Below, piece by piece: positions 8,768-18,396 of a stretch of DNA of 64,000 bases (the first letter of the stretch is position 1; the number at the start of each line of letters is the position of its first letter). The stretch is from Sarcodiotheca gaudichaudii (Eukaryota; Rhodophyta; Florideophyceae; Gigartinales; Solieriaceae), in the NCBI GenBank assembly GCA_032355985.1, contig JAUKVZ010000008.1:62001-126000 (forward strand), written 5' to 3'. The notes beneath the pieces were generated by a model. The model worked only from the letters and a program-made list of their open reading frames with translations. It did not search any database and had not been told where the DNA came from. Both the position numbers and the translations under genes were made by a program.

Positions 8768-10450
8768 GCCGACGAGGAAGGCGCCGAGGTAGTAGGACTC
8801 GTTTCTGCGCAAGGCGTGCAGGCGAAGCGTGTGTTCGACTTCGGTCTCGCCGATGAAGCGATCGAGCTTGCCGTCGGAATCGCAGGTGACATCGGCGATG
8901 CTGGCGCGGACGGTGGGCTCTTCATTGAGACGATGGATCGGCATGACGGGAAAGAGCTGATCGATGGCCCAGCAGTCGGGAAGTGACTGGAAGACGGAGA
9001 GATTGCAGAAGTAGGTATCGCGGATGAGATCGGGCAGATCGGCGAGGGCTTCGGGGGCGTCTTCTCCCATCGTCAGGCGCCGGGATTCGAGAATCATACA
9101 CGTCGCCCAGTAGAGCTGATCGCAGATGGCGCGAGCTTCGAGGCTGAGATAGCCCATGCTGTAGAGGCGCAGCGTGACATCGCGCGCTTCGAGCACGTCG
9201 TGGTAGCACTCGATGAGATCGGCGGCGGCGGCGGATTCGTATGCCGCGAGGAGATCCATCATCGGCTGCGGCGCCGGCTCGTCGGAAGCTTCGACATACG
9301 CCTTGACGGAGTCGGGATTGGCGCGGGCGGCGATGGCGCCGGGGCCGTTGGCGCCGAGCACATTAAAGACGAGCACGCTGCTGTAGGCGGTCATGGCGCG
9401 GCCGCATTCGGTGACGATCGTCGGATGGGGGACTTTCTCGGCGTCGCAGATGGCGCCGATGCGATAGACGACGTGGCTGGCGAACTCCTCAAGCGTGTAG
9501 TTCATCGAGGAGTCTGCGATGGTGCGGGAGCCGGTGTAGTCGACGCCGAGCCCGCCGCCGACATCGAGGTAGTCGAGCCTGGCGCCGTGGCGCGCGATTT
9601 CGACGTAGACGTGACCGATCTCGGCGATGACCTGCTTGAGCGTGGCGACATCCTGCATCTGGCTGCCGGCGTGGCAGTGCAGGAGCTTGAGACGATCGAT
9701 GGCGCCGGCCTTCTTGAGCGTCGTCAGCAAACGCAGCAGTTCATCGGCGGCAAGTCCGAACTTGGAGCCATCGCCCGCGGTGCTGCCCCAGCGTCCACTG
9801 CCGCTGCTGGAGAGTTTGACGCGCACGCCGATGGGCGTCTGCGCGTTGTGCTTGGCGCTGAGTTCGAGCAGCAGGTCGAGCTCGGTGAGGTTTTCGATGA
9901 CGGGAACGATGCGCCGCCCAAGCTTGCTGGCCAACACGACTGTTTCGAGGTACTGACGATCCTTGAAGCCGTTGCAGACGATGAGTTGATCGGATCTGTT
10001 GATGGTCAGCGCGAGCACGGCGAGAAGTTCGGGCTTGGAGCCGACTTCCAGGCCGCAGCCGAATCGTTCGCCGAACTCGATGATCTCGCCGACGACTTCG
10101 TGCTGCTGATTGACCTTGATCGGATAGACGGCTTGATAGCCGCCTTTGTAGTTGTTGGCTTCGATAGCGCTGGTGAAAGCGTCGTGCAGTCTGCTGAGTC
10201 GATCGTCGAGGATGTCGGCGAATCGCAGGAGGACGGGGGCCTGGATGCCGCGTTCGTGCAGGCCGAGGACGATCTCGTGCAGGTTGACGCCTTTGCCTTG
10301 TGTGGCCTGTGGTCCGGCGAGGATGGCGCCTTCATCGCTGATGGCGAAGTAGCCGAGGCTCCAGCGATCGACGCGATAGAGGTCCATCGCTTCTTCGACG
10401 GTCCAGGCGCCTTCGGGCGCTGTCTTTGGAAGCGCAGGATGTGAGGTCAT
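8450..10450 (-). CDS. speA: Biosynthetic arginine decarboxylase (PLP, alanine-racemase fold)
   Basis: Converts arginine to agmatine and CO2, the first step of polyamine synthesis. The PLP lysine motif YPIKVNQQ lies at residues 109-116 of the product, and segments such as LLHCHAGSQ and LDVGGGLGVDYTGS are typical of SpeA. The chosen start (MTSHPALPK) gives 666 residues, close to the family length. The frame is open for 45 more codons upstream (ATG at 10504; another at 10585), but the longest form would overlap the divergent gene at 10564. No strong ribosome site decides between 10450 and 10504. The 3' end overlaps speB by 4 bases. Confidence 0.93.
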
Positions 10451-10563
10451 TTCAGGCAACGCAAGCGCTCCATGGAACGGGCGGGGGCCGGAGGGATCCT
10501 GCATCCGGCGGATCGAACAGTCTAGGGTAGACTTCGAGTGGAAGCTTATGAAGCGGAGAGCCC

Positions 10564-11535
10564 ATGTCTGCACCGATGCGCACATTTATCGAAGAACATT
10601 TTCGCCACTTCAACGCCGCGGCGCTGGTGGACGCCGCCCGCGGGTATGAGGCTCATCTGGCAGACGGCGGGCAGATGATGATCTGTCTGGCCGGCGCGAT
10701 GAGCACGGCCGAACTCGGGCGTTCGCTGGCGGAGATGATCCGGCAGAAGAAGGTGCACGCGATTTCCTGCACGGGCGCAAACCTGGAGGAGGATCTCTTC
10801 AACCTTGTGGCCCATGAGCACTATGTGCGGGTGCCCAACTATCGGGACCTGACGCCGGCGGATGAAGAGGCGCTGCTGGCGCGCGGGCTGAACCGCGTGA
10901 CGGACACGTGCATTCCTGAAGAGGAGGCCATGCGCCGCATGGAGCGCACTGTGCTGGAGGTCTGGAAGAAGGCGGACAAGGAGAAGCGCCGGTTGTTGCC
11001 GCACGAGTTTTTCTATGACGTGATTCGCAGCGGCGCGCTGGAGGCTTCGTATCAGGCGGATCCGAAGAACTCCTGGCTGCTGGCTGCGGCGGAGGCTGAC
11101 CTTCCGATCATCACGCCGGGTTGGGAGGATTCGACGCTGGGCAACATCTTCGCGGCGCGCGTCATTGATGGCACGATCTCGACGCCGACGGTCATGCGCA
11201 GCGGCATCGAATACATGATGGAGCTTGTGCGCTGGTATCGGGAGACGGCGCCGAAGAGCAGCATCGGCCTCTTTCAAATCGGTGGCGGCATCGCCGGGGA
11301 TTTCCCGATCTGCGCCGTGCCTCTGATCCGGCAGGATCTGGAGGCGGATGTGCCGCTGTGGGGTTACTTCTGCCAGATCAGCGACAGCACGACGAGCTAC
11401 GGCTCCTACAGCGGCGCCGTGCCGAACGAGAAGATCACGTGGGAGAAGCTGAGCGCGGACACGCCGAAGTTCATCATTGAATCGGACGCGACGATCGTGG
11501 CGCCCTTGATCTTCGGTTGGCTTCTTGGGTGGTGA
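10564..11535 (+). CDS. speY: Deoxyhypusine-synthase-like protein, probable homospermidine synthase
   Basis: A 323-residue member of the deoxyhypusine synthase superfamily (NAD-dependent aminobutyl transfer). Recognisable parts are CLAGAMSTAELG near the N-terminus, SCTGANLEEDLFN, and the C-terminal active-site region EKITWEKL followed by FIIESDATIVAPLI; the lysine aligns with the catalytic lysine of the WGK motif. Bacteria lack hypusine, and a homologue named SpeY in cyanobacteria makes homospermidine. Divergence from speA-speB supports a polyamine role here. Start ATG has GGAG upstream. What is inferred is the exact product (homospermidine or another polyamine). Confidence 0.8.
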   Translation: MSAPMRTFIEEHFRHFNAAALVDAARGYEAHLADGGQMMICLAGAMSTAELGRSLAEMIRQKKVHAISCTGANLEEDLFNLVAHEHYVRVPNYRDLTPADEEALLARGLNRVTDTCIPEEEAMRRMERTVLEVWKKADKEKRRLLPHEFFYDVIRSGALEASYQADPKNSWLLAAAEADLPIITPGWEDSTLGNIFAARVIDGTISTPTVMRSGIEYMMELVRWYRETAPKSSIGLFQIGGGIAGDFPICAVPLIRQDLEADVPLWGYFCQISDSTTSYGSYSGAVPNEKITWEKLSADTPKFIIESDATIVAPLIFGWLLGW

Positions 11536-11553
11536 CGGGCGCGAGCCAGGCGC

Positions 11554-12021
11554 TTAGTCGATGCGAAGCTCTTCGTATGTTCGGATCTGGCCATTCGTTC
11601 GCTCGGCGGCATTTTTCGCATCATCGAGCTGCACGTATGCCGCGACGCCGAAGCCCATCGGCGTGTGCAGATCCTTGCTCTTGATGTAGTGCGCTTTGGG
11701 CGCGTCGATCCATTCGAGCGTCGTGGCGTCCTTGACGTACCAGTGAATGTCGGCGATCTCGCCGGGGCGATGCTTTGAAAGATCGGTCTCGAGCATTTCT
11801 CCGACATCATCGAAGGCGTGTTTTTCGATGCGTCCATCGTGCCTGAAGACGACGGCGGAGGCGAAGCGTTCGTCGGAGACGATCATGCCGCAGGCGATGC
11901 AGACATCTTGTCCGAGCTGCAGCTTTGGCGGATCAAGCGTGTCGTGATCGCCGCAGCCGGAGATGCATGCGCTGCCCACGACGATGAGCGCCGGTATGAA
12001 TGTCTTCACGCGGCCATTCAC
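11554..12021 (-). CDS. nosL: NosL, copper-binding lipoprotein of nitrous oxide reductase maturation
   Basis: A small (155-residue) periplasmic lipoprotein that delivers Cu(I) for building the NosZ copper centres. The N-terminus has a signal peptide ending in the lipobox ISGC, and the metal motif CIACGM follows (the NosL CxxCGM signature). The start chosen is a GTG overlapping the nosY stop as GTGA; the open frame extends 30 codons upstream into nosY without a signal peptide in the right place. Last gene of the nos operon; the convergent speY gene ends 18 bases away. Confidence 0.9.
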   Translation of the reverse strand: MNGRVKTFIPALIVVGSACISGCGDHDTLDPPKLQLGQDVCIACGMIVSDERFASAVVFRHDGRIEKHAFDDVGEMLETDLSKHRPGEIADIHWYVKDATTLEWIDAPKAHYIKSKDLHTPMGFGVAAYVQLDDAKNAAERTNGQIRTYEELRID

Positions 12022-12902
12022 AGCGGACGCCTTGAGAAGATGAAGCCGCCGATGGCCAGGGGAAGGACGATCCAGGCGATGAGTGACGCGATGAGGATCG
12101 GATTCAGCCACGAGCCGAGCGTCTGCACGGCGTAGAGCCCGGCGGGGCCGAGCAGATCGAGCGTGGTGTCAAAGCCTGCGATGGAGGCGAGCTTGAAGGC
12201 CTGCACGGGATTGGCGATGGCGCCGATGAGCATTTCGCTTGCTCGAAGGCGGAAGATGATCGTGGCGCCCATGAGCCCGAGATCGCTGAGGAAAACGACG
12301 GCAAGCCACAGGAAGACGGAGACGCCCAGCGCTGCGCTTGGTCTGCGGACGATGGTCGCGATGAGCATGCCCAGCGCGAGCATGATGAGCGCGAGAAGGG
12401 CGGTGAGGATTGCGAGGCGAAGGAAGATCCAGCCGTCGGCGTCGCCTGCGGAGCGCGCGAGCATCAGCGCGCTGAGGCCGAAGCCGATGGAGATGGCGCC
12501 GGCGAAGGCGAGGCCCTGCCCGAGGAACTTGGCGAGGAAGACTTCGGTGCGGCTGACAGGCTGCGCGAGTAGGTATGCGAGCGAACCGCTCTCGCGACTG
12601 GCGGCGAGGTTGAGCGAACCGAGCGTGAGCCCCATCAGTGGAACAATGAGCAGCACGAGGTTGACGAGGCCGGCGGCGGTCTTGCCGAAGCCGGCGAGTC
12701 CGGACATGCCGGAGCCGAGCTGCGAGAGGTAGGCCATGCCCAGCGCGATGGCGGCGAATGCGATGGCATAGAGCAGCAGCCAGCGATTGCGCAGCGCATC
12801 GCGCAGTTCGCGGCGGATGAGCGTCTGAAGCGTTCGGAGCTCGATGAATCGATCACGCTTCTGACGAACTGGAGCGGCGGTGGTGGGGCTGCCGGCGTTC
12901 AT
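12018..12902 (-). CDS. nosY: NosY, ABC-2 type membrane permease of the NosDFY complex
   Basis: A 294-residue inner-membrane protein with about six hydrophobic helices, the first being LLLYAIAFAAIALGMAYL, and the SRESGSLAYLLAQPVSR stretch typical of NosY. It forms the membrane part of the NosDFY ABC complex needed to assemble the Cu4S (CuZ) centre. The ATG at 12902 overlaps the nosF stop as ATGA. The open frame continues upstream, but that part is the nosF gene read in another frame. Confidence 0.93.
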   Translation of the reverse strand: MNAGSPTTAAPVRQKRDRFIELRTLQTLIRRELRDALRNRWLLLYAIAFAAIALGMAYLSQLGSGMSGLAGFGKTAAGLVNLVLLIVPLMGLTLGSLNLAASRESGSLAYLLAQPVSRTEVFLAKFLGQGLAFAGAISIGFGLSALMLARSAGDADGWIFLRLAILTALLALIMLALGMLIATIVRRPSAALGVSVFLWLAVVFLSDLGLMGATIIFRLRASEMLIGAIANPVQAFKLASIAGFDTTLDLLGPAGLYAVQTLGSWLNPILIASLIAWIVLPLAIGGFIFSRRPL

Positions 12903-13633
12903 GAGCTTGCTCTCCCTTCGAGGCTGCCGGCGCAGTCGCGGGCGCACTTCACGAATGGAATCGCAGCGACTGTCTCGGATTGATCGGCGTTTCGGCTCAT
13001 CTCCTCGATGCGCACGATGCGGCCGGACTCCATGGTGACGACGCGATGGGCGATTTCCTGCACTTCCTCGGGGCGATGGGAGGTGAAGAGGATTGTCTTG
13101 CCTTCGGCGCACAGATCTGCGAGTCGGGCGAAGAGTGTCTTGCGGGCATCGGCATCGAGGCTTGATGCGGGCTCATCGAGGATGAGCGCGGGGGGATTGG
13201 TGATGAGTGCGACTTCAAGGGCGAGGCGCTGGCGCATGCCGCCGGAGAGCTCGCGGACGCGCTTGCGTCGATGGGCGGTGAGGGACGCTCGTTCGATGGC
13301 CTGTGCGCAGGCGTTGCGATCGGCGCCTCGGAGGCGGCCGAAAAAGGCGACGGCTTCAACGACGCGAAGATCGGCATCGAGCGCCTGCTCCTGCGGGACG
13401 TAGCCGACGCGGCTTCTGGCGGCGCGACCCTGTCTGCGCACATCGCATCCATCGATGGCGGCGCTGCCCTGGAAGGGGATCAATCCGAGCGCGCAGCGGA
13501 TGAGCGTCGTCTTGCCGGCGCCGTTGGGGCCCCAGAGCGCAACGGCTTCACCAGCATGGACGCTCAGTGAGACATCGAAGAGCGTCTGAGCGCGTCCGAA
13601 TCGTTTTGAAACGTGTTGAAGTTCAATCATCAT
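12899..13633 (-). CDS. nosF: NosF, ABC transporter ATPase
   Basis: A 244-residue ABC ATPase with Walker A GPNGAGKTT, signature LSGGMRQRL and Walker B ALILDEPASSLD. It powers the NosDFY complex. The start ATG at 13633 overlaps the nosD stop (ATGA); a second ATG follows at once, so the start is uncertain by one codon. Longer in-frame starts would reach into nosD. Confidence 0.94.
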   Translation of the reverse strand: MMIELQHVSKRFGRAQTLFDVSLSVHAGEAVALWGPNGAGKTTLIRCALGLIPFQGSAAIDGCDVRRQGRAARSRVGYVPQEQALDADLRVVEAVAFFGRLRGADRNACAQAIERASLTAHRRKRVRELSGGMRQRLALEVALITNPPALILDEPASSLDADARKTLFARLADLCAEGKTILFTSHRPEEVQEIAHRVVTMESGRIVRIEEMSRNADQSETVAAIPFVKCARDCAGSLEGRASS

Positions 13634-14988
13634 GATTCGCCGTAGTGAAACGGTCTGGTTCCCAGGAAGAGACACAGCGCGCCAAAACCCAGCAGTATGA
13701 CGGCGCTTGGAAGTGAAGAGGCTCTTGTTGCGCTTGGTTGAACGCGAACGCTCAGACGCGGCGGATTGACGAGCGGGGCGGCGTCCTGGACGCGCGGCGT
13801 CGGTGTGACGATGGGAAAGGCTCGCGCCGCCATGTCGATCGCCAGTTGCGCCGGACTGAAGAGGAAGAGTCGAAGCCGGGGCTCGCGATCCATGAGGGCT
13901 TCAAACAGGCTTTCGGATTCGTACGGCAGATCGCCGAGGCCGTCCTTGTCAAGGTCGTAGCCGCGGTAATCGCTCCACCAGTTTCCGACGCCGTCGATGG
14001 TGAAGGAGTTTCCCTTGAACGTGCCCGAGCCGAGCACGCCGACCTGTTCGACGTTGTCGAGGAAGGCGTTGGAGGTGAATTGATTGCGCTGCACGGACGG
14101 CATGAAGGCGACGCCGATGTCGTTGTAGGCAAAGAGGTTGTTTTCGTAGAGATGCGTGATGTCGACGTTGGAGGGCGAGTTGTCGACATGAAGGCCGACG
14201 CGATTGGAGACGAAGACGTTGTGTTCGGCCAGGAGGCCATCCATGTCCTTGAGGCCGACGCCGAAGCCACTGGGCCCGCGATTCTGCGCGAAGACGTTGC
14301 CGCGCAGGGTGAGGTTGTGGCTGTACATGAGGAAGGCGCCGACGGAGTTGCCCTCGATGACGTTGTCTTCGAGAAGGTTGTCGTCGCTGTACATGAAGTG
14401 CATGCCGTAGCGCCCGCGTGTGACGCGATTGCGGCGGATGATTGTGCGATCTGAGAACCACATGACGGCGTCGCGGCTGTCGGAGATCTCGTTGTCTTCG
14501 ATGACGCAGTCGGGGCTTTGCCAGAGTCGAATCGCGTCGCCGCGACGAGGAGGCGCGAGCGCTTTGCCTCCGATGATGTTGCCCTTGAGCAGGCTTCCGT
14601 CGGCTTTCTTGAGATAGATGCCGAAGAGCACATTCTCGAGGATGTTGTCGCGCACGATGCAGCGCGGCGCGGTGATGGAAATGCCGGCGTTTTCCCGATC
14701 GAGGCTGTCGCCGGTGTTTCGGATGGTGAATCGCTCGATCGAGACGTCGGGCGCCTTCACTTCAAGCACGCTGCCGACGCCGCCGCCATCGAGGATGGCT
14801 TCCCCGCCGCCGGAGAGGCGCACGGGGCGATCGATGACGAACGGTCCGTGATACACACCGGGCGGCACGCGGATCTCCTGCCCGTCGGCTGCGCTGCGGA
14901 TCGCGGCATGCAGGTCAAATCCTGTCGATGCGCACACGGCCGCCGCGAGCAAAGGAGCGATCAGCCATGGAACGAGTCGAGCCTTCAT
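13630..14988 (-). CDS. nosD: NosD, periplasmic beta-helix protein for NosZ copper-centre assembly
   Basis: 452 residues. A signal peptide (MKARLVPWLIAPLLAAAVCA) is followed by a right-handed beta-helix of carbohydrate-binding/sugar-hydrolase type repeats rich in N and D turns (for example NLLEDNVIEGNSVGAFL). A C-terminal hydrophobic helix (AVILLGFGALCLFLG) anchors it, as in other NosD proteins that dock on NosFY. The start overlaps the nosB stop by 4 bases (ATGA). It presents copper or sulfur during CuZ assembly together with NosL. Confidence 0.92.
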   Translation of the reverse strand: MKARLVPWLIAPLLAAAVCASTGFDLHAAIRSAADGQEIRVPPGVYHGPFVIDRPVRLSGGGEAILDGGGVGSVLEVKAPDVSIERFTIRNTGDSLDRENAGISITAPRCIVRDNILENVLFGIYLKKADGSLLKGNIIGGKALAPPRRGDAIRLWQSPDCVIEDNEISDSRDAVMWFSDRTIIRRNRVTRGRYGMHFMYSDDNLLEDNVIEGNSVGAFLMYSHNLTLRGNVFAQNRGPSGFGVGLKDMDGLLAEHNVFVSNRVGLHVDNSPSNVDITHLYENNLFAYNDIGVAFMPSVQRNQFTSNAFLDNVEQVGVLGSGTFKGNSFTIDGVGNWWSDYRGYDLDKDGLGDLPYESESLFEALMDREPRLRLFLFSPAQLAIDMAARAFPIVTPTPRVQDAAPLVNPPRLSVRVQPSATRASSLPSAVILLGFGALCLFLGTRPFHYGES

Positions 14989-15650
14989 GCGGTCGGCGCC
15001 TTTTTCTGCTGATCATGAAGCGGCTTGAAGGCGCGTCGATGCAGCACGAGTCCGACGATGGTCAACCCTGAGGCGCACCAGGCGAAGATCAGTCCCGGCC
15101 CCATCCAGGCGATGGTCTTGAACTGACCGATGACGCCGACACCGATGATGGGCGGCGTGAAGGGCTTGATCGCATTGGACAGAGGCGCGGCGGGATCGAG
15201 GTTCTGGCCGAACGTGTGCATCCAGTAGTAGAGATCAAGCAGGAAGAAGCCGGGAAAGACGATGACGGGCAGCGCGATCAGGGCGGCCCATTTCGTATGG
15301 ATGTAGACGGCGCCCTCGATCGCGATCACGAGCACAAGGAGCATGGCGATCGAGAGCGTCCGTTCGAGCTGCGCGGCGTCTTCCAGCGGACGCATGCCGA
15401 TGTAGTGATTGAGCCCGTCGATCTCGGCGACATCACCGACGAGACGGTTGACGTACGCCGAGACGTAGAGGCCATCGGGATACTGCGGCGCCTGGAGCTC
15501 CATGCGCCAGTAGGGAAGGAAGATGGAGACAAGCAGGCAGAGCCTGGCGAGGGTCAGCGCGAATCCCGGAGCGAGGTAGCGTACGCGCCTCTGGCGCAGC
15601 TCCTCGGCCGGCACGCGCGGACCGATGAAGTTGTCGAAGAATCCGGGCAT
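14985..15650 (-). CDS. nosB: NosB-like integral membrane protein of clade II nos clusters
   Basis: A 221-residue protein with about five membrane helices directly after nosZ. The first helix leads into a periplasmic loop with APQYPDGLYVSAY, and there is FPGFFLLDLYYWMH in the third. Membrane proteins of this size and position, with a PxYPxGL loop, are called NosB in clade II clusters; in Wolinella NosB is needed for N2O respiration, but its chemistry is unknown. An alternative GTG start lies 4 codons upstream (15662). Assignment rests on position and motif. Confidence 0.8.
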   Translation of the reverse strand: MPGFFDNFIGPRVPAEELRQRRVRYLAPGFALTLARLCLLVSIFLPYWRMELQAPQYPDGLYVSAYVNRLVGDVAEIDGLNHYIGMRPLEDAAQLERTLSIAMLLVLVIAIEGAVYIHTKWAALIALPVIVFPGFFLLDLYYWMHTFGQNLDPAAPLSNAIKPFTPPIIGVGVIGQFKTIAWMGPGLIFAWCASGLTIVGLVLHRRAFKPLHDQQKKAPTA

Positions 15651-15683
15651 GCGAGATCTCACTTTCGTAGGGGGATCGTGGCG

Positions 15684-17711
15684 TTACTTCGGTTCGACGA
15701 GGAAGTAGCCCATCATCTCCAGATGCAGCGCTGAGCAGAACTCCGAGCAGTAGAAGGGGAACGTGCCCGGCTGATCGGCGATGAAGTCCATCTCGATGTA
15801 TTCGCCCGGCTCAAGACTGAGATTGATGTTGTAGGCGGGCAGCGCGAAGCCGTGCGTGGCGTCCTGTGCGCGCTCGACGTTGGTGATGCGCCAGATGATG
15901 CGATCGCCTTCCTTGACGACGACATGCTCAGGATTGAAGTGGCTTCGGATGGCGGTCATGTTGACCGTGACCGTATTGCCATTGCGCGTGATGCCTTCAC
16001 GTCCGGCTGTCGGCGCGTTGGGATCAACACGCTGATGCAGCGGATCCCAGCCGACCTGCGGGTAGACCTTCCACGGATCAAGCTTGTCCGCTTTGATGAC
16101 CTGGGCGTAGTGCGGCTCGCCGAAGCCGACGGGCATGTCGTAGAGCACCTTCATCGTGTCGCCGGTTTCGGAGATATCGACAAGCTGGAAGTTCTGCGGC
16201 AGCAGCGGCCCGGTCGGGAAGAAGCGATCGATGGACCACTTATTCAGCGAGACGAGATAGTCGCCATCAGGGCTGACGGTGTCGCCTTCGGCTGCGACGA
16301 TGTGGCCGACGTTGTAGTGCACGTTGACCTTGCCGACGAGCGTCCAATCCGGCTCGGGATTGAGCTTGCCCGCTTCGCCGCCCATGGCCCAACGCGCGAC
16401 TGCAGGCTCGAGGAAGAGCGAGGTGTAGGCGTAGCCCTTGTCATCGAACTGCGTGTGCAGCGGTCCGAGGCCGACTTCGATCTGTGCGACTGTGCAGGCG
16501 TCGAAATCGAGGATCGGCACGCCGTACTGATCCTGCGTGTAGGCGCCGCCGGCGATGGCTTCCTGAATCTCGTCGAAGCCATAGATGGTGACATGCGGAT
16601 CAAGCTTGCCGGAGACGACGATGTACTGACCATCGGGCGAGACATCGACGCCGTGGGGGCTCTTGGGCTCGGGGATGAAGTAGAGCAGGCCTTCATCGAT
16701 GGCGGTCTGCGTTTCGATGATGGGGAAGTCCGCGACCTGCTTCACCTTGCCGCTTTTGAAGACTTCGACGGCTTTCTCGAAGTTGATGACGTGGAGATAG
16801 TCGTTGTCGCGCTGGCTGACGCCGGCTTCGAAGGGCGGGTTGTCGGATTCGATGCCGCCGGTGGCGAGTTCGGTGTTGATCGAGTTGCCGAAGATCCAGC
16901 CTGCGCTGGCGAGTTTGCCTGAGTCGAAGAGATCCTGCCAATAGGGGGGCAGCTCCATGGCGAATGACTTGTCGGGTTGGATGCGGCCGGAGGCGCGATC
17001 AAACTTCCAAAAGGTCACATAGCCTTTGTAGGTGCTGTTGTATTCTTCGATCGGGGCGTAATCCCAGCCAAGGGGCGAGCCGTACTGGCCGCCTTCGATA
17101 ATCCATTCGGTGTCCGGCGTGACGAAGCAGCCGCCGTGATCACTGAGTGAGAGCGGGTTCTTGACGATCTGCTTGGCTTCGAAGTCCTTGAGGTCGACGA
17201 CTGCGATGCGGGCGTTGGCCTTGTCATTGATGAAGCAGAACTGGCCGTCGTAGTCGCCGCCGGTTTCGCTGAGCGCCGGATGATGTGTGTCAGCCCAGCG
17301 CACGTCCTTGCCGTGCACTTTGCCCTGATCGAGGACTTCCTCGCCGGCGCCGAATCCCCAGCCCTGCCAGGACTCGGGCGTGAAGACGGCGACGGTGCGC
17401 AGCAATCGCATCGACGGCATGCCGATGAGGAAGAGCTGCCCGCTGTGGCCACCGGACGAGAACATGATGTAGTCATCATGGCGGCCGGATGGCGTGTACG
17501 TCTTGGCCGCGGCGATGAGATCATCCGGCGTGAGATTGCGCTCGCTGGCGATCTGCTGGAGGGAGCCGTTGGCGCCTCCGCCATGGCTTGTCGGCGCAGT
17601 TGTGGCTCCGGAGTCAGCGCGTCTGCGCTGCGGTCGTTCGCGTTCGCTGCAGGCGACGACGATGGCGCCAAGCGCAAGTGTCGCTCCGAGAATCGAGAGT
17701 GCCCTTTTCAT
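15684..17711 (-). CDS. nosZ: NosZ, nitrous oxide reductase (clade II, Sec/lipoprotein type)
   Basis: Reduces N2O to N2 in the periplasm. The 675-residue protein has a seven-bladed propeller with CuZ histidine motifs such as ADTHHPALSETGGDYDGQF and a C-terminal cupredoxin with the CuA ligands C655-x3-C659-x3-H663-x2-M666, plus the upstream histidine in HGFALPAYNI. The signal sequence is short, lacks a twin-arginine motif and ends in VVAC, a possible lipobox. Sec export and the neighbouring nosB and cytochrome c place it in clade II. AAGGA 7 bases upstream fixes the ATG at 17711 rather than the longer frame from 17768. Confidence 0.97.
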   Translation of the reverse strand: MKRALSILGATLALGAIVVACSERERPQRRRADSGATTAPTSHGGGANGSLQQIASERNLTPDDLIAAAKTYTPSGRHDDYIMFSSGGHSGQLFLIGMPSMRLLRTVAVFTPESWQGWGFGAGEEVLDQGKVHGKDVRWADTHHPALSETGGDYDGQFCFINDKANARIAVVDLKDFEAKQIVKNPLSLSDHGGCFVTPDTEWIIEGGQYGSPLGWDYAPIEEYNSTYKGYVTFWKFDRASGRIQPDKSFAMELPPYWQDLFDSGKLASAGWIFGNSINTELATGGIESDNPPFEAGVSQRDNDYLHVINFEKAVEVFKSGKVKQVADFPIIETQTAIDEGLLYFIPEPKSPHGVDVSPDGQYIVVSGKLDPHVTIYGFDEIQEAIAGGAYTQDQYGVPILDFDACTVAQIEVGLGPLHTQFDDKGYAYTSLFLEPAVARWAMGGEAGKLNPEPDWTLVGKVNVHYNVGHIVAAEGDTVSPDGDYLVSLNKWSIDRFFPTGPLLPQNFQLVDISETGDTMKVLYDMPVGFGEPHYAQVIKADKLDPWKVYPQVGWDPLHQRVDPNAPTAGREGITRNGNTVTVNMTAIRSHFNPEHVVVKEGDRIIWRITNVERAQDATHGFALPAYNINLSLEPGEYIEMDFIADQPGTFPFYCSEFCSALHLEMMGYFLVEPK

Positions 17712-17795
17712 GATATTTCCTTCGGGATCAAGTAAGGGTTGAGTTGTGATATGACAGCGCGATCGCATCGGTGCGCGTTTCGCGCCCGTAATTCG

Positions 17796-18296
17796 TTATG
17801 ACGAGGATGCGGCTACGGTGAGATAGCGCAGATACGCCACGATCTTCTTGATGTCGTCGTCGGTGAGTGTCGGATTGCCGCCCTTGGGCGGCATGTCGAT
17901 ACCGGTCGTGTTGAGTGGATCCCAGGATCCTCGACCGGACTTGATGAACATCAGCATCTCGCTATCCGACTTCGTCTTGATGAAATCGCTGTGCGCGAGA
18001 TCCTTGCCGAGCCCCGGCATGGCTTCGCCATTGGGGCCGTGGCAACTGATGCATGTGGTCATGTAGATGTCGCGACCGACCTCGATGGTTCGCGAGTCGA
18101 TGCCAAGCTCCATCGCGATGCGGACGCGCTCGGCGTTCTTCGCCTTGATGTAGGCGCCGGTGCGCTCGTTCGTCGCGGCCGCGCCGAAGATGGTCGATCC
18201 CACCATCAGAAGCAGCATCACGAAGGCGACGAGCGTCTCCTTGATGGGCAGATCGCGCGTGGTGGTGGGGACGTCCGAGTCGGTCGGGCGAGGCAT
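17796..18296 (-). CDS. nosC: Membrane-anchored monoheme cytochrome c of the nos operon (NosC type)
   Basis: 166 residues: an N-terminal membrane anchor (about 21-42), then a class I cytochrome c domain with the heme motif CISCH (C82, C85, H86) and a probable Met ligand in GIDMPPKGG. It probably passes electrons from the quinol side to NosZ. AGGAGG lies 6 bases before the ATG at 18296, so the longer frame upstream is not used. First gene of the operon, 84 bases before nosZ. The symbol follows the clade II naming by context. Confidence 0.85.
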   Translation of the reverse strand: MPRPTDSDVPTTTRDLPIKETLVAFVMLLLMVGSTIFGAAATNERTGAYIKAKNAERVRIAMELGIDSRTIEVGRDIYMTTCISCHGPNGEAMPGLGKDLAHSDFIKTKSDSEMLMFIKSGRGSWDPLNTTGIDMPPKGGNPTLTDDDIKKIVAYLRYLTVAASSS

Positions 18297-18396
18297 GCGC
18301 CGCCTCCTTTCCGATCGGCCCTTGAATCGATTCGGAAGACGGGAACGCCGCGATCGGGCGGCGCCCTGCATCAACACGAACGAGCAGCCGATCAAT

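Noticed and set aside
9200-10444. 414-codon plus-strand frame over speA
   Set aside because: Antisense shadow of a strongly supported decarboxylase gene; no motif, no ribosome site.
12903-13112. N-terminal extension of NosY
   Set aside because: The extra 70 codons are the nosF gene in another frame; the ATGA overlap at 12902 gives the right NosY start.
15852-16922. 356-codon plus-strand frame over nosZ
   Set aside because: Antisense to NosZ whose copper ligands are all intact.
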